Of a stretch of 64,000 nt of DNA, positions 1-8,512 are shown one piece after another; position 1 is the stretch's first letter, and each line of letters starts with the position of its first letter. The notes under the pieces are model-generated. The model was given only the letters and a program-made list of their open reading frames with translations, did no database searches and had not been told where the DNA came from. The DNA is taken from positions 1 to 64,000 of the forward strand of contig JANQPB010000028.1 of the NCBI GenBank assembly GCA_028285495.1, given 5' to 3'. The stretch is from Acidimicrobiales bacterium. GTDB taxonomy: Bacteria > Actinomycetota > Acidimicrobiia > Acidimicrobiales > SZUA-35. The position numbers and the translations under genes were made by a program.

Positions 1-104
1 GCCAGACTTCCTCCACACCTACAACCACACCAGACGACACCACGCCCTCGGAGGCCACCCACCCATCAGCCGCTGTCACCAACCTCACAGCTGAGTACAT
101 CTAG
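1..104 (+). pseudogene. IS481-type transposase, C-terminal remnant with frameshift
   Basis: The frame from base 2 reads DFLHTYNHTRRHHALGGHPPIS, the end of the DDE/integrase-core transposase of IS481-like elements (the family motif is HTYNHxRxHxALGGxxP). The stop TGA at 92-94 comes early. From the next frame the sequence reads VTNLTAEYI and a stop at 102-104, which is how these transposases normally end (SRVTNL...). Removing one T near base 74 joins the two frames, so this copy carries a one-base insertion. The rest of the element lies outside the window. No terminal inverted repeat was recognised before the next gene. Family assignment is from memory of the motif; the frameshift is seen directly. 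Confidence 0.6.
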
Positions 105-148
105 CCGCCGGCTGGCGGGGGCCCGGTCGGTCGGCCACACTGACGCCG

Positions 149-790
149 GTGACGACACAGATCCGGGCCGTGCTGTTCGACTTCGGTGGCGTGGTGACCA
201 CCAGCCCGTTCGACGCCTTCGCCCGCTACGAGGAGGCCAACGGGCTGCCCCCCGGCCTCATCCGCAGGATCAACTCGACGAACCCGGACGACAACGCCTG
301 GGCCAGGCTGGAGCGGAGCGAGGTCGACCGGGCCGGGTTCGCCGAGCTGTTCGAGGGGGAGGCGAGGGCGCTCGGCCACGAGCTGAGCGGGGCCGCGGTG
401 CTCGAGCTGTTGGCCGGCGACCTGCGGCCCGAGATGGTCGAGGCCATCCGTCGCATCGCCGACTCGCCGCTGCGGCTGGCCTGCCTGACCAACAACTTCC
501 GGCAGGGGAGCCACGGCACCCACCCGGTGGCGGGCGAGACCGACGTGAAGTCGCTGTTCGACCACATGATCGAATCGGCGGTCATCGGGATCCGCAAGCC
601 CGAGCCCGAGTTCTATCGGAAGGCGCTCGAGATCGTCGGCGTGGAGGCGAGCGAGGCGGTGTTCCTCGACGACCTCGGCATCAACCTCAAGCCGGCCAGG
701 GTCATGGGCATGACGACGATCAAGGTGGTCGACGCCGATCAGGCGCTGGCCGAGCTGGAGGCGGTCATCGGGCTCGACCTCCGGAGCTGA
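149..790 (+). CDS. HAD-superfamily hydrolase, epoxide hydrolase N-terminal phosphatase-like
   Basis: A 213-residue HAD-like hydrolase of subfamily IA. Motif I is LFDFGGVV near residues 9-16. The usual second Asp of DxDxT is Gly here, as in the N-terminal phosphatase-like domain of soluble epoxide hydrolases and related bacterial proteins. Motif II is CLTNN (about residues 111-115), the conserved Lys lies in IRKPEPEFY (about 149-157), and the acidic motif is FLDDLGIN (about 172-179). The start is GTG at 149, as no better start precedes the FDFGG strand. The substrate is unknown. It stands alone between the transposase remnant and the Clp-N gene. Fold assignment is firm; phosphatase activity is inference because of the altered motif I. 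Confidence 0.85.
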   Translation: MTTQIRAVLFDFGGVVTTSPFDAFARYEEANGLPPGLIRRINSTNPDDNAWARLERSEVDRAGFAELFEGEARALGHELSGAAVLELLAGDLRPEMVEAIRRIADSPLRLACLTNNFRQGSHGTHPVAGETDVKSLFDHMIESAVIGIRKPEPEFYRKALEIVGVEASEAVFLDDLGINLKPARVMGMTTIKVVDADQALAELEAVIGLDLRS

Positions 791-846
791 CGCCGGCATC
801 TCCCGCCCGCCTGCCAGACTTGGCCGAGGGGGGGAACGGAGGGGAC

Positions 847-1713
847 ATGTTCGAGCGCTTCACCGGCAGGGCCCGTCGGGTGGTGGTCCTGGCCCAGGAG
901 GAGGCTCGCCTCCTCAACCACGACGTCATCGGCACCGAGCACCTGCTGCTGGGACTCACCGCCAGCCCCGGCGACGCCGTGGCCAAGCGGGTGCTGAGCG
1001 CCGTCGGGGTCGAGCTCGAGTCCGTTCGCCAGGACGTCGAGGACATCGTCGGGCCCGGTGCCCTGCCGCCTGGCGGCCACATCCCCTTCACGCCCCGGGC
1101 CAGGCGGGTCCTGGAGCTGGCGTTGCGAGAGGCGCTCCAACTCGATCACCGTCACATCGGGACCGAGCACATCCTGTTGGCCATCATGGGTGAGGGGGAG
1201 GGAGTTGCCGCCCAGATCCTCGTGCGGAGCGGTCACGACCTCAGCGAGCTCCGTCGTCGGGTCCTCGAGGAGGTGTCCGGCGGGACCAGCGAGTTGACGA
1301 TCGACGACGGCGACGACGGCGGAGACGGTCCGACGATGCGCCCTACGATCCGCGGCGATCGCACGACGGCCTCGGCGCCGTTCGCCCCCGCCCGGGTGTC
1401 AGCCGATCCCGCCGGGCGGGTGACCCCCGGGCTGCTCGCCGTGATGTTCGTGCTCGTCGGCGTCGTGGCCGTCGGGATCGACCGCCCGCCGACCACGCTC
1501 GGTCGGATCGGCCTCGGCGTGATGCTGGTCGGACTCGTCGCGGCCGTCCTCGCCGCTGCGGCCCGACCGGCGACGCTGTCGCCCCGTCTCGCCCGCCGCG
1601 TCGGCCGGGGTCTGGGGCCGACGTCGGCGTGGTCCCGGAACTCGTTCGCCGTGGCCGTGCTCGCCTTCGGTCTGGCCAGCGGGATCCTGCTGATCGACGC
1701 GCTCCTCAGCTGA
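847..1713 (+). CDS. Membrane-anchored Clp N-terminal (Clp-R) domain protein without AAA module
   Basis: 288 residues. ATG at 847 follows a good ribosome site (GGAGGGG). Residues 1-145 hold the two repeats of the ClpA/ClpC N-terminal domain: FERFTGRARRVVVLAQEEA with GTEHLLLGL (29-37), then FTPRARRVLELALREA with GTEHILLAI (105-113). In Clp ATPases this domain binds adaptors and substrates. There is no Walker motif and no ClpC AAA region. Instead comes an acidic linker (150-165) and three predicted membrane segments at about 193-211, 216-238 and 266-286. A role as a membrane adaptor, or as a trap for ClpC substrates or for phospho-arginine proteins, is inference. Stand-alone Clp-N proteins are known in actinobacteria; the triple-membrane tail is the unusual part. 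Confidence 0.85.
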   Translation: MFERFTGRARRVVVLAQEEARLLNHDVIGTEHLLLGLTASPGDAVAKRVLSAVGVELESVRQDVEDIVGPGALPPGGHIPFTPRARRVLELALREALQLDHRHIGTEHILLAIMGEGEGVAAQILVRSGHDLSELRRRVLEEVSGGTSELTIDDGDDGGDGPTMRPTIRGDRTTASAPFAPARVSADPAGRVTPGLLAVMFVLVGVVAVGIDRPPTTLGRIGLGVMLVGLVAAVLAAAARPATLSPRLARRVGRGLGPTSAWSRNSFAVAVLAFGLASGILLIDALLS

Positions 1714-1893
1714 GGGCGGCACCTCCGGGCAGGAGGCTCCGCGATGGCGCCCTCGCATCCGCTCGGACGACCGCCGCCAGCCCCTGGCGGTGGCGGTGGC
1801 GGAACCGGCCGGGCGAACCGCATGACGAGGTTCGCTGCCCATGCGGACCTCGAGCGCCGGCCGGGCCGCCGGATGGAAGACCGACCGGCGTGA

Positions 1894-4800
1894 TCAACCC
1901 TCGGTGTGCTCCAGGCCGCCGAACGCCCGCTGCAACAGCTCGGCCTGCTCCTGGCGGTGGATGGCGGCCGAGCCGGTGGCCGGGCTGCCCGATTCCGGAC
2001 GGCTGACCCGCCGGATCCGGTAGCTCTCGCCGTGGGCCTCGTAGAGCCGGCCCTTGACGGCGTTCCACGCCCCCATGTTCTCCGGCTCCTCCTGGAGCCA
2101 CACGATCTCGGTTGCGTTCGGGTAGCGGGTCAGCATGTGGCGAACGGCGGCGAAGGGCCACGGGTAGAGCTGCTCGATCCGCACGATGGCGGCGGAGTCG
2201 AGCCCGTTGGTCGTGCGATGCTCGGCCGCCTCGGCCGCCACCTTGCCCGAGGCCAGGACGACCCGGGTGACCTGCTCGGCATCGACGACGTCGGTGTCGT
2301 CGAGCACCTCCTCGAACGAGCCGTGGGTCAACCGCTCGACCGAGGAGCGGGTGGTCTTGGCCCGCAGCCCCGACTTCGGGGTGTACACGATCAGCGGCCG
2401 AGAGTCGCGGCGCACCATCTGCCGCCGCAGGACGTGGAAGAACTGGGCCGCCGTCGTGGTGTTGGCGACCTGGATGTTGTCCTCGGCACAGAGCGTCAGC
2501 AGCCGCTCGAGTCGACCGGACGAGTGCTCCGGACCCTGACCCTCGTAGCCGTGGGGCAGCAGCAGCACGAGGCCGACCGTCTGGTTCCACTTGTCCTCGG
2601 CCGCCACCAGGAACTGGTCGATGATGATCTGGGCTCCGTTGATGAAGTCGCCGAACTGCGCCTCCCAGATCACCAGCGCCTGCGGGTTGGCCACGGCGTA
2701 GCCGTACTCGAAGCCGAGCCCGGCGTACTCCGACAGCGTCGAGTCGTAGACCCAGAACTTCGAGTTGCCGGCCTCTGCTGCGGAGGCCAGCGGGGTGAAC
2801 TCGTCGCCGGTGTTGTAGTCGTGCAGCGTGGCGTGGCGGTGGGCGAAGGTGCCGCGGCGGGTGTCCTGGCCGGCCATCCGGACCGACGTGCCGCTCAGCA
2901 GGAGGCTGCCGATGGCGAAGGCCTCACCGAGGGCCCAGTCGACCTGGCCGTCGGCCCACATGGCGTCCCGCCCCTCGAACTGGCGGGCCAGCTTCGGGTG
3001 CATGGTGAAGCCGTCCGGGAGCACCCGCAGGTGGTCGTAGAGCTCGTCGAGCATGCGCTTCGGCACGCCGGTGTCGACGTGGGGCAACACCCCGACCGCC
3101 GGCGCCGGCGGCCGGGCCAGGATGTTCGGCCTCGGTGCGGTGCCCCTGGTGGCGTCGAGCGCCTCCTGGAGCACGTCGTCGAAGTAGGAGATCGCCCGCT
3201 CCGCCTCGTCGACGCTGATGTCGCCCCGATCGATCAGCGCCTGGGTGTAGAGGGTCCTGGCCGACGGCAGCTCGCCGATCTTCCGGTACATCAACGGCTG
3301 CGTGTAGCTCGGGTCGTCACCCTCGTTGTGACCGTGGCGGCGGTAGCCGATCATGTCGATCACGACGTCCTTGTTGAACTCCTGGCGGTAGGCGAAGGCC
3401 AGCTTGGCCACCCGGACGCAGGCCTCCGGGTCGTCGGCGTTGACGTGGAAGATCGGGGCCTGGACCATCTTGGCCACGTCGGTCGAGTACTCCGACGACC
3501 GCGACTGGTGGGGCGCGGTGGTGTAGCCGAGCTGGTTGTTGATGACCAGGTGGATCGTGCCGCCGACCTTGTAGCCGTGGACCTGGCTGAGGTTGAGCGT
3601 CTCGGCGACGACGCCCTGGCCGGCGAAGGCGGCGTCGCCGTGGATCAGGATCGGCAGGATCGGGTAGTTGCCGGCGTCGCTCAGGTCCATGTAGGCCCTG
3701 GCCATGCCGACGACGACCGGGTCGACCGCTTCCAGGTGCGACGGGTTGGCGGCCAGCTCGATGGCCACCGTGTTGTTCCTCGGGCTGGTGTGCTCGCCGA
3801 CCTGGCCGAGGTGGTACTTGACGTCGCCCGAGCCCTGGATGGCGTCCTCGTCGACCGCGCCCTCGAACTCGGTGAAGAGCTCGGTGTAGCGCTTGCCCAT
3901 GATGTTGACGAGCACGTTGAGCCGGCCCCGGTGGGCCATGCCGAGGATCGCCTTCTCCATCGACGCATCGGCGGCCGCCGACAGCATGGCATCGAGGATC
4001 GGGATGGCGCTCTCGGCTCCCTCGAGCCCGAATCGCTTCTGGCCGACGTAGCGGGCGGCCAGGAACTTCTCGAGCGCTTCGGCCGCGCTCAGCCGTTCGA
4101 GCACGTGGTGGACGGCATCGCGGTCGAGGCCCTGGGCCGGTTGCTCGACCTGCTCCTGGATCCAGCGCTTCTCGGCCGGATCGGCGATGTGCATGTACTC
4201 GACGCCGACGGTGCGGCAGTAGGCGTCGCGCAGCACGCCCAGGATGTCGCCGAGCTTCATCTGCTGGACGGACCCGCCGACCGAGGCATAGATGCCGTCC
4301 CGGTTGCCGGTCAGGAACTCCCGGTCGAGATCCCAGATCGTGAGCCCGTAGGTGGCCGGATCGAGCTCGGTGTGCATCCCCGTGTCGTCCTTGCCGAGGG
4401 GATTGGTGTTGGCGATGAGGTGGCCTCGGACCCGGTACTGGTTGATGAGGGTGTTGACCGCCATCTGCTTGGTCATCGCCCCGTCGATCGGGTCCTCGGC
4501 GTCGGCTGCGCCGTGGTCGATCCGCCACTTGACCGCCTCGTAGGGCACCGACATGTCGGCGAAGATCCGACCGTAGAAGTCGTCCTCGCCGAGCAGCAGC
4601 TCGTGGACCCGCTTGAGGAAGAGGCCGGACTCGGCCCCCTGGATGATCCGGTGGTCGTAGGTCGAGGTGATGGTGATGATCTTCGACAGGCCGAGCTGGG
4701 CCACCATCTTCGGGTCGGCGGCCTCGAACTCGGCCGGGTAGCCGATCCGGCCGACGCCGATGATCGCCCCCTGGCCTGGCATGAGGCGGGGGACCGACTG

Positions 4801-5835
4801 CACGGTGCCGATCGTGCCCGGGTTGGTGATGCTGATCGTGGCCCCCATCAGATCGTCGATGCCGATCTTGTTGTTGCGGACCTTCGTGATCAGGTCCTCG
4901 TAGGCCTGGATCCACTGCGAGAAGTCCATGGCCTCGGCGCCCTTGATCACGGGCACGATGAGGGAGCGGGAGCCGTCGGCCTTCTGCTGGTCGACGGCGA
5001 TGCCGACGTTGATGTTGGGATTCCGGTACAGGACGGGCTTGCCGTCGTCGTCGGCCTCGTAGGTGTTGTTGAGGTTGGGGACCTCCTCGGAGATGGCCCG
5101 GACGACGGCATAGCCGATGAGATGGGTGAAGCTGACCTTGCCGGCCCTGACCCGCTTGAGGTGGTTGTTGAGGACCCGGCGGTTGACCTCGAGGAGCTTG
5201 GCCGGGATCTCGCGGAAGCTGGTGGCCGTCGGGACCTCGAGGCTGGCCTCCATGTTGGCGGCGATCCTGGCCCCGACGCCGCGGAGGGGCTCGGCCACCG
5301 GGCCGTCCGACGCCTCCTCGCCGGCGCCGTTGTCGCCGGCGGGCGCACCGGGAGCGGCGCCCGCTGCGGTCGCGGCTCCGCCGCCGTTGCCGGAGGTCGG
5401 CGAGGCGGCGGCGCCGTTGCCGGGCGCAGGCGTCGGGGCCGGGCTCGGGGTCGGGGCCGTCGATTGGGGTGGGGTCGTCGCCGCCGGAGCGGCGGCTGCG
5501 GCCGGTGGCTGGGCCCCGGACGGGCCGGTGCCGCCGTTGGTCGGCGACGGGGCGGCCGGTGCGGCGGGGGCCGGTGACGCGGCCGGGGCCGCCGGCTGAG
5601 GCGGTTGGGTCGCCGCCGGCGGGGCGGTGGCGGCCCCCTGGACGTCGACGGTCGGGGTGGCGGCGCCGGCGCCGTTGGGCTGGACGCCGCTGCGGAAGAC
5701 CTCCTGCCACTCCTCGGGCACCGAGCGCGGGTTACCCAGGTACTGGCGATACATCTCGTCGACCAGCCATGAGTTGGGGCCGGCATCGGTGGTGCCGTCT
5801 GGATCGTCGGCGTCTCGGCGTGGGTCGGTGGTCAC
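1894..5835 (-). CDS. kgd: Multifunctional 2-oxoglutarate decarboxylase/dehydrogenase E1 with fused E2 acyltransferase domain
   Basis: 1313 residues, the size of the actinobacterial Kgd/OdhA protein that joins E1 and a catalytic E2 domain for 2-oxoglutarate oxidation in the TCA cycle. Order: a short E1 N-terminal helix (about 20-50, SWLVDEMYRQYLGNP); a Pro/Ala-rich linker (about 55-178); the E2 acyltransferase domain (about 183-415) ending in DHRIIQGAESG (394-404), where the usual HRxxDG Asp is Gln, as in other Kgd proteins; then the thiamine-diphosphate E1 (about 460-1313) with GDAAFAGQG and the INNQLGYTT metal/TPP motif. There is no lipoyl domain, so it should need lipoyl E2 from elsewhere, as in mycobacteria. 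The start is GTG at 5835, six bases after a TAGGAT box, so it is probably leaderless. It is divergent from xth. Confidence 0.97.
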   Translation of the reverse strand: MTTDPRRDADDPDGTTDAGPNSWLVDEMYRQYLGNPRSVPEEWQEVFRSGVQPNGAGAATPTVDVQGAATAPPAATQPPQPAAPAASPAPAAPAAPSPTNGGTGPSGAQPPAAAAAPAATTPPQSTAPTPSPAPTPAPGNGAAASPTSGNGGGAATAAGAAPGAPAGDNGAGEEASDGPVAEPLRGVGARIAANMEASLEVPTATSFREIPAKLLEVNRRVLNNHLKRVRAGKVSFTHLIGYAVVRAISEEVPNLNNTYEADDDGKPVLYRNPNINVGIAVDQQKADGSRSLIVPVIKGAEAMDFSQWIQAYEDLITKVRNNKIGIDDLMGATISITNPGTIGTVQSVPRLMPGQGAIIGVGRIGYPAEFEAADPKMVAQLGLSKIITITSTYDHRIIQGAESGLFLKRVHELLLGEDDFYGRIFADMSVPYEAVKWRIDHGAADAEDPIDGAMTKQMAVNTLINQYRVRGHLIANTNPLGKDDTGMHTELDPATYGLTIWDLDREFLTGNRDGIYASVGGSVQQMKLGDILGVLRDAYCRTVGVEYMHIADPAEKRWIQEQVEQPAQGLDRDAVHHVLERLSAAEALEKFLAARYVGQKRFGLEGAESAIPILDAMLSAAADASMEKAILGMAHRGRLNVLVNIMGKRYTELFTEFEGAVDEDAIQGSGDVKYHLGQVGEHTSPRNNTVAIELAANPSHLEAVDPVVVGMARAYMDLSDAGNYPILPILIHGDAAFAGQGVVAETLNLSQVHGYKVGGTIHLVINNQLGYTTAPHQSRSSEYSTDVAKMVQAPIFHVNADDPEACVRVAKLAFAYRQEFNKDVVIDMIGYRRHGHNEGDDPSYTQPLMYRKIGELPSARTLYTQALIDRGDISVDEAERAISYFDDVLQEALDATRGTAPRPNILARPPAPAVGVLPHVDTGVPKRMLDELYDHLRVLPDGFTMHPKLARQFEGRDAMWADGQVDWALGEAFAIGSLLLSGTSVRMAGQDTRRGTFAHRHATLHDYNTGDEFTPLASAAEAGNSKFWVYDSTLSEYAGLGFEYGYAVANPQALVIWEAQFGDFINGAQIIIDQFLVAAEDKWNQTVGLVLLLPHGYEGQGPEHSSGRLERLLTLCAEDNIQVANTTTAAQFFHVLRRQMVRRDSRPLIVYTPKSGLRAKTTRSSVERLTHGSFEEVLDDTDVVDAEQVTRVVLASGKVAAEAAEHRTTNGLDSAAIVRIEQLYPWPFAAVRHMLTRYPNATEIVWLQEEPENMGAWNAVKGRLYEAHGESYRIRRVSRPESGSPATGSAAIHRQEQAELLQRAFGGLEHTEG

Positions 5836-5912
5836 ACCTCGATCCTACCCCGAGCGGGGTGACCGGGAGAATGGCGTCGTGGCCGGTGCAACCCTCCGTT
5901 AGGGTCCAGACC
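5836..5912. promoter_or_regulatory. Divergent promoters of kgd and xth (leaderless type)
   Basis: This 77-bp gap carries a minus-strand TAGGAT (5847-5842) six bases before the kgd GTG and a plus-strand TAGGGT (5900-5905) seven bases before the xth GTG. Both match a TANNNT -10 box whose transcript would begin at or next to the start codon. No clear -35 element or operator was seen. Confidence 0.6.
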
Positions 5913-6686
5913 GTGCTGGTCGCGACCTGGAACGTCAACTCGCTCAACGCCCGCATCCCGAGAGTCGAGCAGTGGCTCGACGAGGTCGAGCCCGACGTGC
6001 TCTGCCTGCAGGAGACGAAGCTGACCGACGCCGCCTTCCCGACCGAGCTGTTCACCAGCCGGGGCTACGAGGTCGCCCACCACGGCCTCAACCAGTGGAA
6101 CGGGGTGGCGATCGCCTCCCGGATCGGCCTGGACGACCCGATCGGCGGCTTCGCCGACGGCATCGAGCCGGACCAGGATGCCCGGCTGGTCTCGGCCCGC
6201 TGCGGCGGTGTCCGGGTCAACAGCGTGTACGTGCCGAACGGTCGAGAGGTCGACCACGAGCACTACCACTACAAGCTGTCGTGGCTTGGACGGCTCGTCG
6301 ACCATCTCGAGGCGACCACGGCGCCGGACGACGACGTCATCGTCGCCGGCGACTGGAACATCGCCCCGACCGACATCGACGTGTGGGATCGGGCCGCCTT
6401 CGATGGCCTGACCCACGTGACCGACGCCGAGCGCCGGGCGCTGCAGGCGGTGCTGGACTGGGGCCTCGTCGACACCTTCCGCGATCGCCATCCCGAACCG
6501 GGTCTGTACTCCTACTACGACTACCAGGCCGGCCGGTTCCACAAGCGCCAGGGCATGCGGATCGACTACGTGCTGTCGTCCGCCCCGCTTGCCGCCAGGT
6601 CGACGTTCGACCTCGTCGACCGCAACGCCCGCAAGGGCACCAAGCCGAGCGACCACGCCCCGGTCATCGCCGCCTTCGCGTCCTGA
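5913..6686 (+). CDS. xth: Exodeoxyribonuclease III (Mg-dependent AP endonuclease)
   Basis: 257 residues, the normal length of the ExoIII/APE family, which cuts abasic sites in base-excision repair and has 3'-5' exonuclease activity. Motifs run in order: ATWNVNSLNAR (N-terminal Asn), CLQETKL (metal-binding Glu), YVPNGREVD, GDWNIAPTDIDVWD (Asp/Asn catalytic pair), YSYYDYQAGRFHKRQGMRIDY, and the terminal SDHAPV with the catalytic His. The reading frame is open further upstream, but GTG at 5913 puts LVATWN at the N-terminus as in the family and lies seven bases after TAGGGT. No gene follows it closely. Confidence 0.96.
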   Translation: MLVATWNVNSLNARIPRVEQWLDEVEPDVLCLQETKLTDAAFPTELFTSRGYEVAHHGLNQWNGVAIASRIGLDDPIGGFADGIEPDQDARLVSARCGGVRVNSVYVPNGREVDHEHYHYKLSWLGRLVDHLEATTAPDDDVIVAGDWNIAPTDIDVWDRAAFDGLTHVTDAERRALQAVLDWGLVDTFRDRHPEPGLYSYYDYQAGRFHKRQGMRIDYVLSSAPLAARSTFDLVDRNARKGTKPSDHAPVIAAFAS

Positions 6687-6762
6687 GCGACCGATCGCTG
6701 GGATCCGCAGCGGCGTTTGTGGTACCCCTTTTGCCACCGATTCCGAGCGGCAGGGGAGCGAC

Positions 6763-7863
6763 ATGGGAGCGATCGCAGGGGCGGAGGTCGGGCTGCCGGC
6801 CAACATCGACGAGGTGACGCCCGAGTGGCTGACCGCCGTGCTCCGCACGAGTGGGGCCATCGACGGGGCCACGTCGGTGGCGTCGACGACCAGCACGCCC
6901 TTCGCCGAGGGCCTCGGTCTGCTGAGCTACCTGTTCCGGGCCGAGCTGACCTACCACGGGGCCGCCGGCCCCGAGGCGGTGATCGTCAAGTTCGCCACCG
7001 ACATCCCCAACCAGCGGGGTATCGCCGACGCCCTGGCCTTCTACCAGCGAGAGCTGCGGTTCTACCGCGAGCTGGGCGACCGGGTGCCGCTCCGGACCCC
7101 GACGGCCCACGCCGTCGTGATGGCCGAGGACAGCAACGACTTCGTGCTGGTCATGGAGGAGCTGACCGGGTTGCGGACGATGGACCAGATCGCCGGGGCC
7201 ACCGCCGCCGACGCCGTCCTGGCCGCTCGTGGCGTCGCCGCCTTCCAGGCCCCGTTCTGGGGCCAGGACCTGGCCGATCTGCAGCAGACCTTCCTCCCCC
7301 TCGACAACCCGATCCACCGGGCTGCCCTCCCGGGGGTCTTCGCCGGCGGCTGGGAGCGGTGCAAGGCCGAGGCCGCCGAGCTCTTGACCCCGGAGGTGGT
7401 GGCCTTCGGCGACCGCTACGGCGAGGTCCTGCCATGGGCCCTCGACCAGCTCTCCACCAGCACCACCCTGCTGCACGGCGACTGGCGGGCCGACAACCTG
7501 CTGGTCGACGCCGCCGGCGAGCTGGCCGTCATCGACTTCCAGATCTCCGGCACCGGTACCGGCGTCTACGACCTTGCCTACTTCCTGAGCCAATCGGTCG
7601 AGCCCGAGATCCGCCGCCCGAACGAGCAGGCGATCATCGACGCCTACTACGGCGGTCTCGACGACCACGGCATCGTCTACGACCGGGCCGAGCTCGAGCG
7701 CGAGTTCCGCCTGGCGTCGGCCTTCTGCCTCATCTACCCGGTTTCGGTCTTCGGCGGGTGGGACGAGGTGCCCGAGAACAGCCGGGCCGTCATGTTGGCC
7801 GGGCTGCGGCGCTCGGTCTCGACGATCGTCGACCACGACGCCCTGGCCCTGCTGCCGGGGTGA
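6763..7863 (+). CDS. Aminoglycoside-phosphotransferase/ecdysteroid-kinase-like family protein
   Basis: 366 residues with the protein-kinase-like fold of the APH family. The ATP/catalytic loop is LLHGDWRADNLLVD, with the catalytic Asp in HGDWRADN, followed by the metal-binding VIDFQISGTGTGVYDLAYFL. The N-terminal half has an AEVIVKF-like strand with the ATP Lys and FYRELGDR, as in the ecdysteroid kinase-like and DUF1679 groups. The true substrate is unknown; related actinobacterial proteins are often annotated as phosphotransferases without proof, and drug resistance should not be assumed. ATG at 6763 has a GGGGAG site just upstream. It is followed at 13 bp by a convergent gene. Confidence 0.88.
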   Translation: MGAIAGAEVGLPANIDEVTPEWLTAVLRTSGAIDGATSVASTTSTPFAEGLGLLSYLFRAELTYHGAAGPEAVIVKFATDIPNQRGIADALAFYQRELRFYRELGDRVPLRTPTAHAVVMAEDSNDFVLVMEELTGLRTMDQIAGATAADAVLAARGVAAFQAPFWGQDLADLQQTFLPLDNPIHRAALPGVFAGGWERCKAEAAELLTPEVVAFGDRYGEVLPWALDQLSTSTTLLHGDWRADNLLVDAAGELAVIDFQISGTGTGVYDLAYFLSQSVEPEIRRPNEQAIIDAYYGGLDDHGIVYDRAELEREFRLASAFCLIYPVSVFGGWDEVPENSRAVMLAGLRRSVSTIVDHDALALLPG

Positions 7864-7875
7864 CGGTTGGGCCCC

Positions 7876-8427
7876 TCAGCCGCCGGGAGGCCCGCTGCGC
7901 TGCTCGTGGGCCTCGCCGACGTGCTTGCCGACGTCCCAGCCGACCGGGGCCAGGGTGGCGTTGGCCCAGTCGACCGACTCCTGGTCGGTGACCGTGGCCA
8001 GCGCGTCGTTGTAGCGGTTCATGAAGCCCCCGACGGCGACGACCGAGATCAGCGTCCGCACCTCCTCGTCGCTGAAGTGCTCCCGCAGGGCGGCGTGGTG
8101 GTCGGGACCGACGGCGCTCGGGGTCGACCCGGCGGCGAGGGCGAAGCGGAGCGCGGCCCGCTCGCGATCGTCGAACAGCGGTGACGCCTCGAAGTCCCAC
8201 AGGGCCTTGACCTTCTCGTCCGACACGCCCTGGCGGCTGACCCCGTAGGCCCCGTGGGCCTGGCAGTGGCGGCAGCCGGCGGCGAGGCTCGACACGGTGA
8301 ACACCATCAGGTTGAGCTCGAGCCCCGGAGGACTGAGGAACACCAGCGCCTGGAGTTGGCGCAGGGTGTCGTACATCTCGGGCCACGCCCCGAGATCCCA
8401 GTTCTGCCGGTCCTGGTAGTCGGTCAT
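7876..8427 (-). CDS. Carboxymuconolactone decarboxylase/AhpD-like alkylhydroperoxidase family protein
   Basis: 183 residues of the all-helical AhpD/CMD family. The redox motif is GCRHCQAHG (Cys52, Cys55, His58), the CxxCxxH arrangement of peroxidase-type members. It probably reduces peroxides using a thiol carrier. The helix after it (VSDEKVKALWDF then DDRERAALRFA) follows the family pattern, and FMNRYNDALA near the C-terminus is also typical. ATG at 8427 has GGGAGCG about six bases upstream. It is a single gene, tail-to-tail with the phosphotransferase. Specific substrate unknown. Confidence 0.88.
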   Translation of the reverse strand: MTDYQDRQNWDLGAWPEMYDTLRQLQALVFLSPPGLELNLMVFTVSSLAAGCRHCQAHGAYGVSRQGVSDEKVKALWDFEASPLFDDRERAALRFALAAGSTPSAVGPDHHAALREHFSDEEVRTLISVVAVGGFMNRYNDALATVTDQESVDWANATLAPVGWDVGKHVGEAHEQRSGPPGG

Positions 8428-8512
8428 CGCTCGCTCCCGTTCCTCGCCGCCGTCGGTCGTCGGCGGTCTGGGCGAGCGTAGGCGGCCGCGGCCGTCCGGT
8501 CAGATGGAGCGG

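Noticed and set aside
1906..5577. A long plus-strand open frame opposite kgd
   Set aside because: Antisense shadow of a proven gene; no recognisable domain and no promoter or ribosome site.
6763..7863. Aminoglycoside resistance gene
   Set aside because: The phosphotransferase fold is clear but it is closer to the ecdysteroid-kinase-like group; nothing in the context shows a drug substrate.
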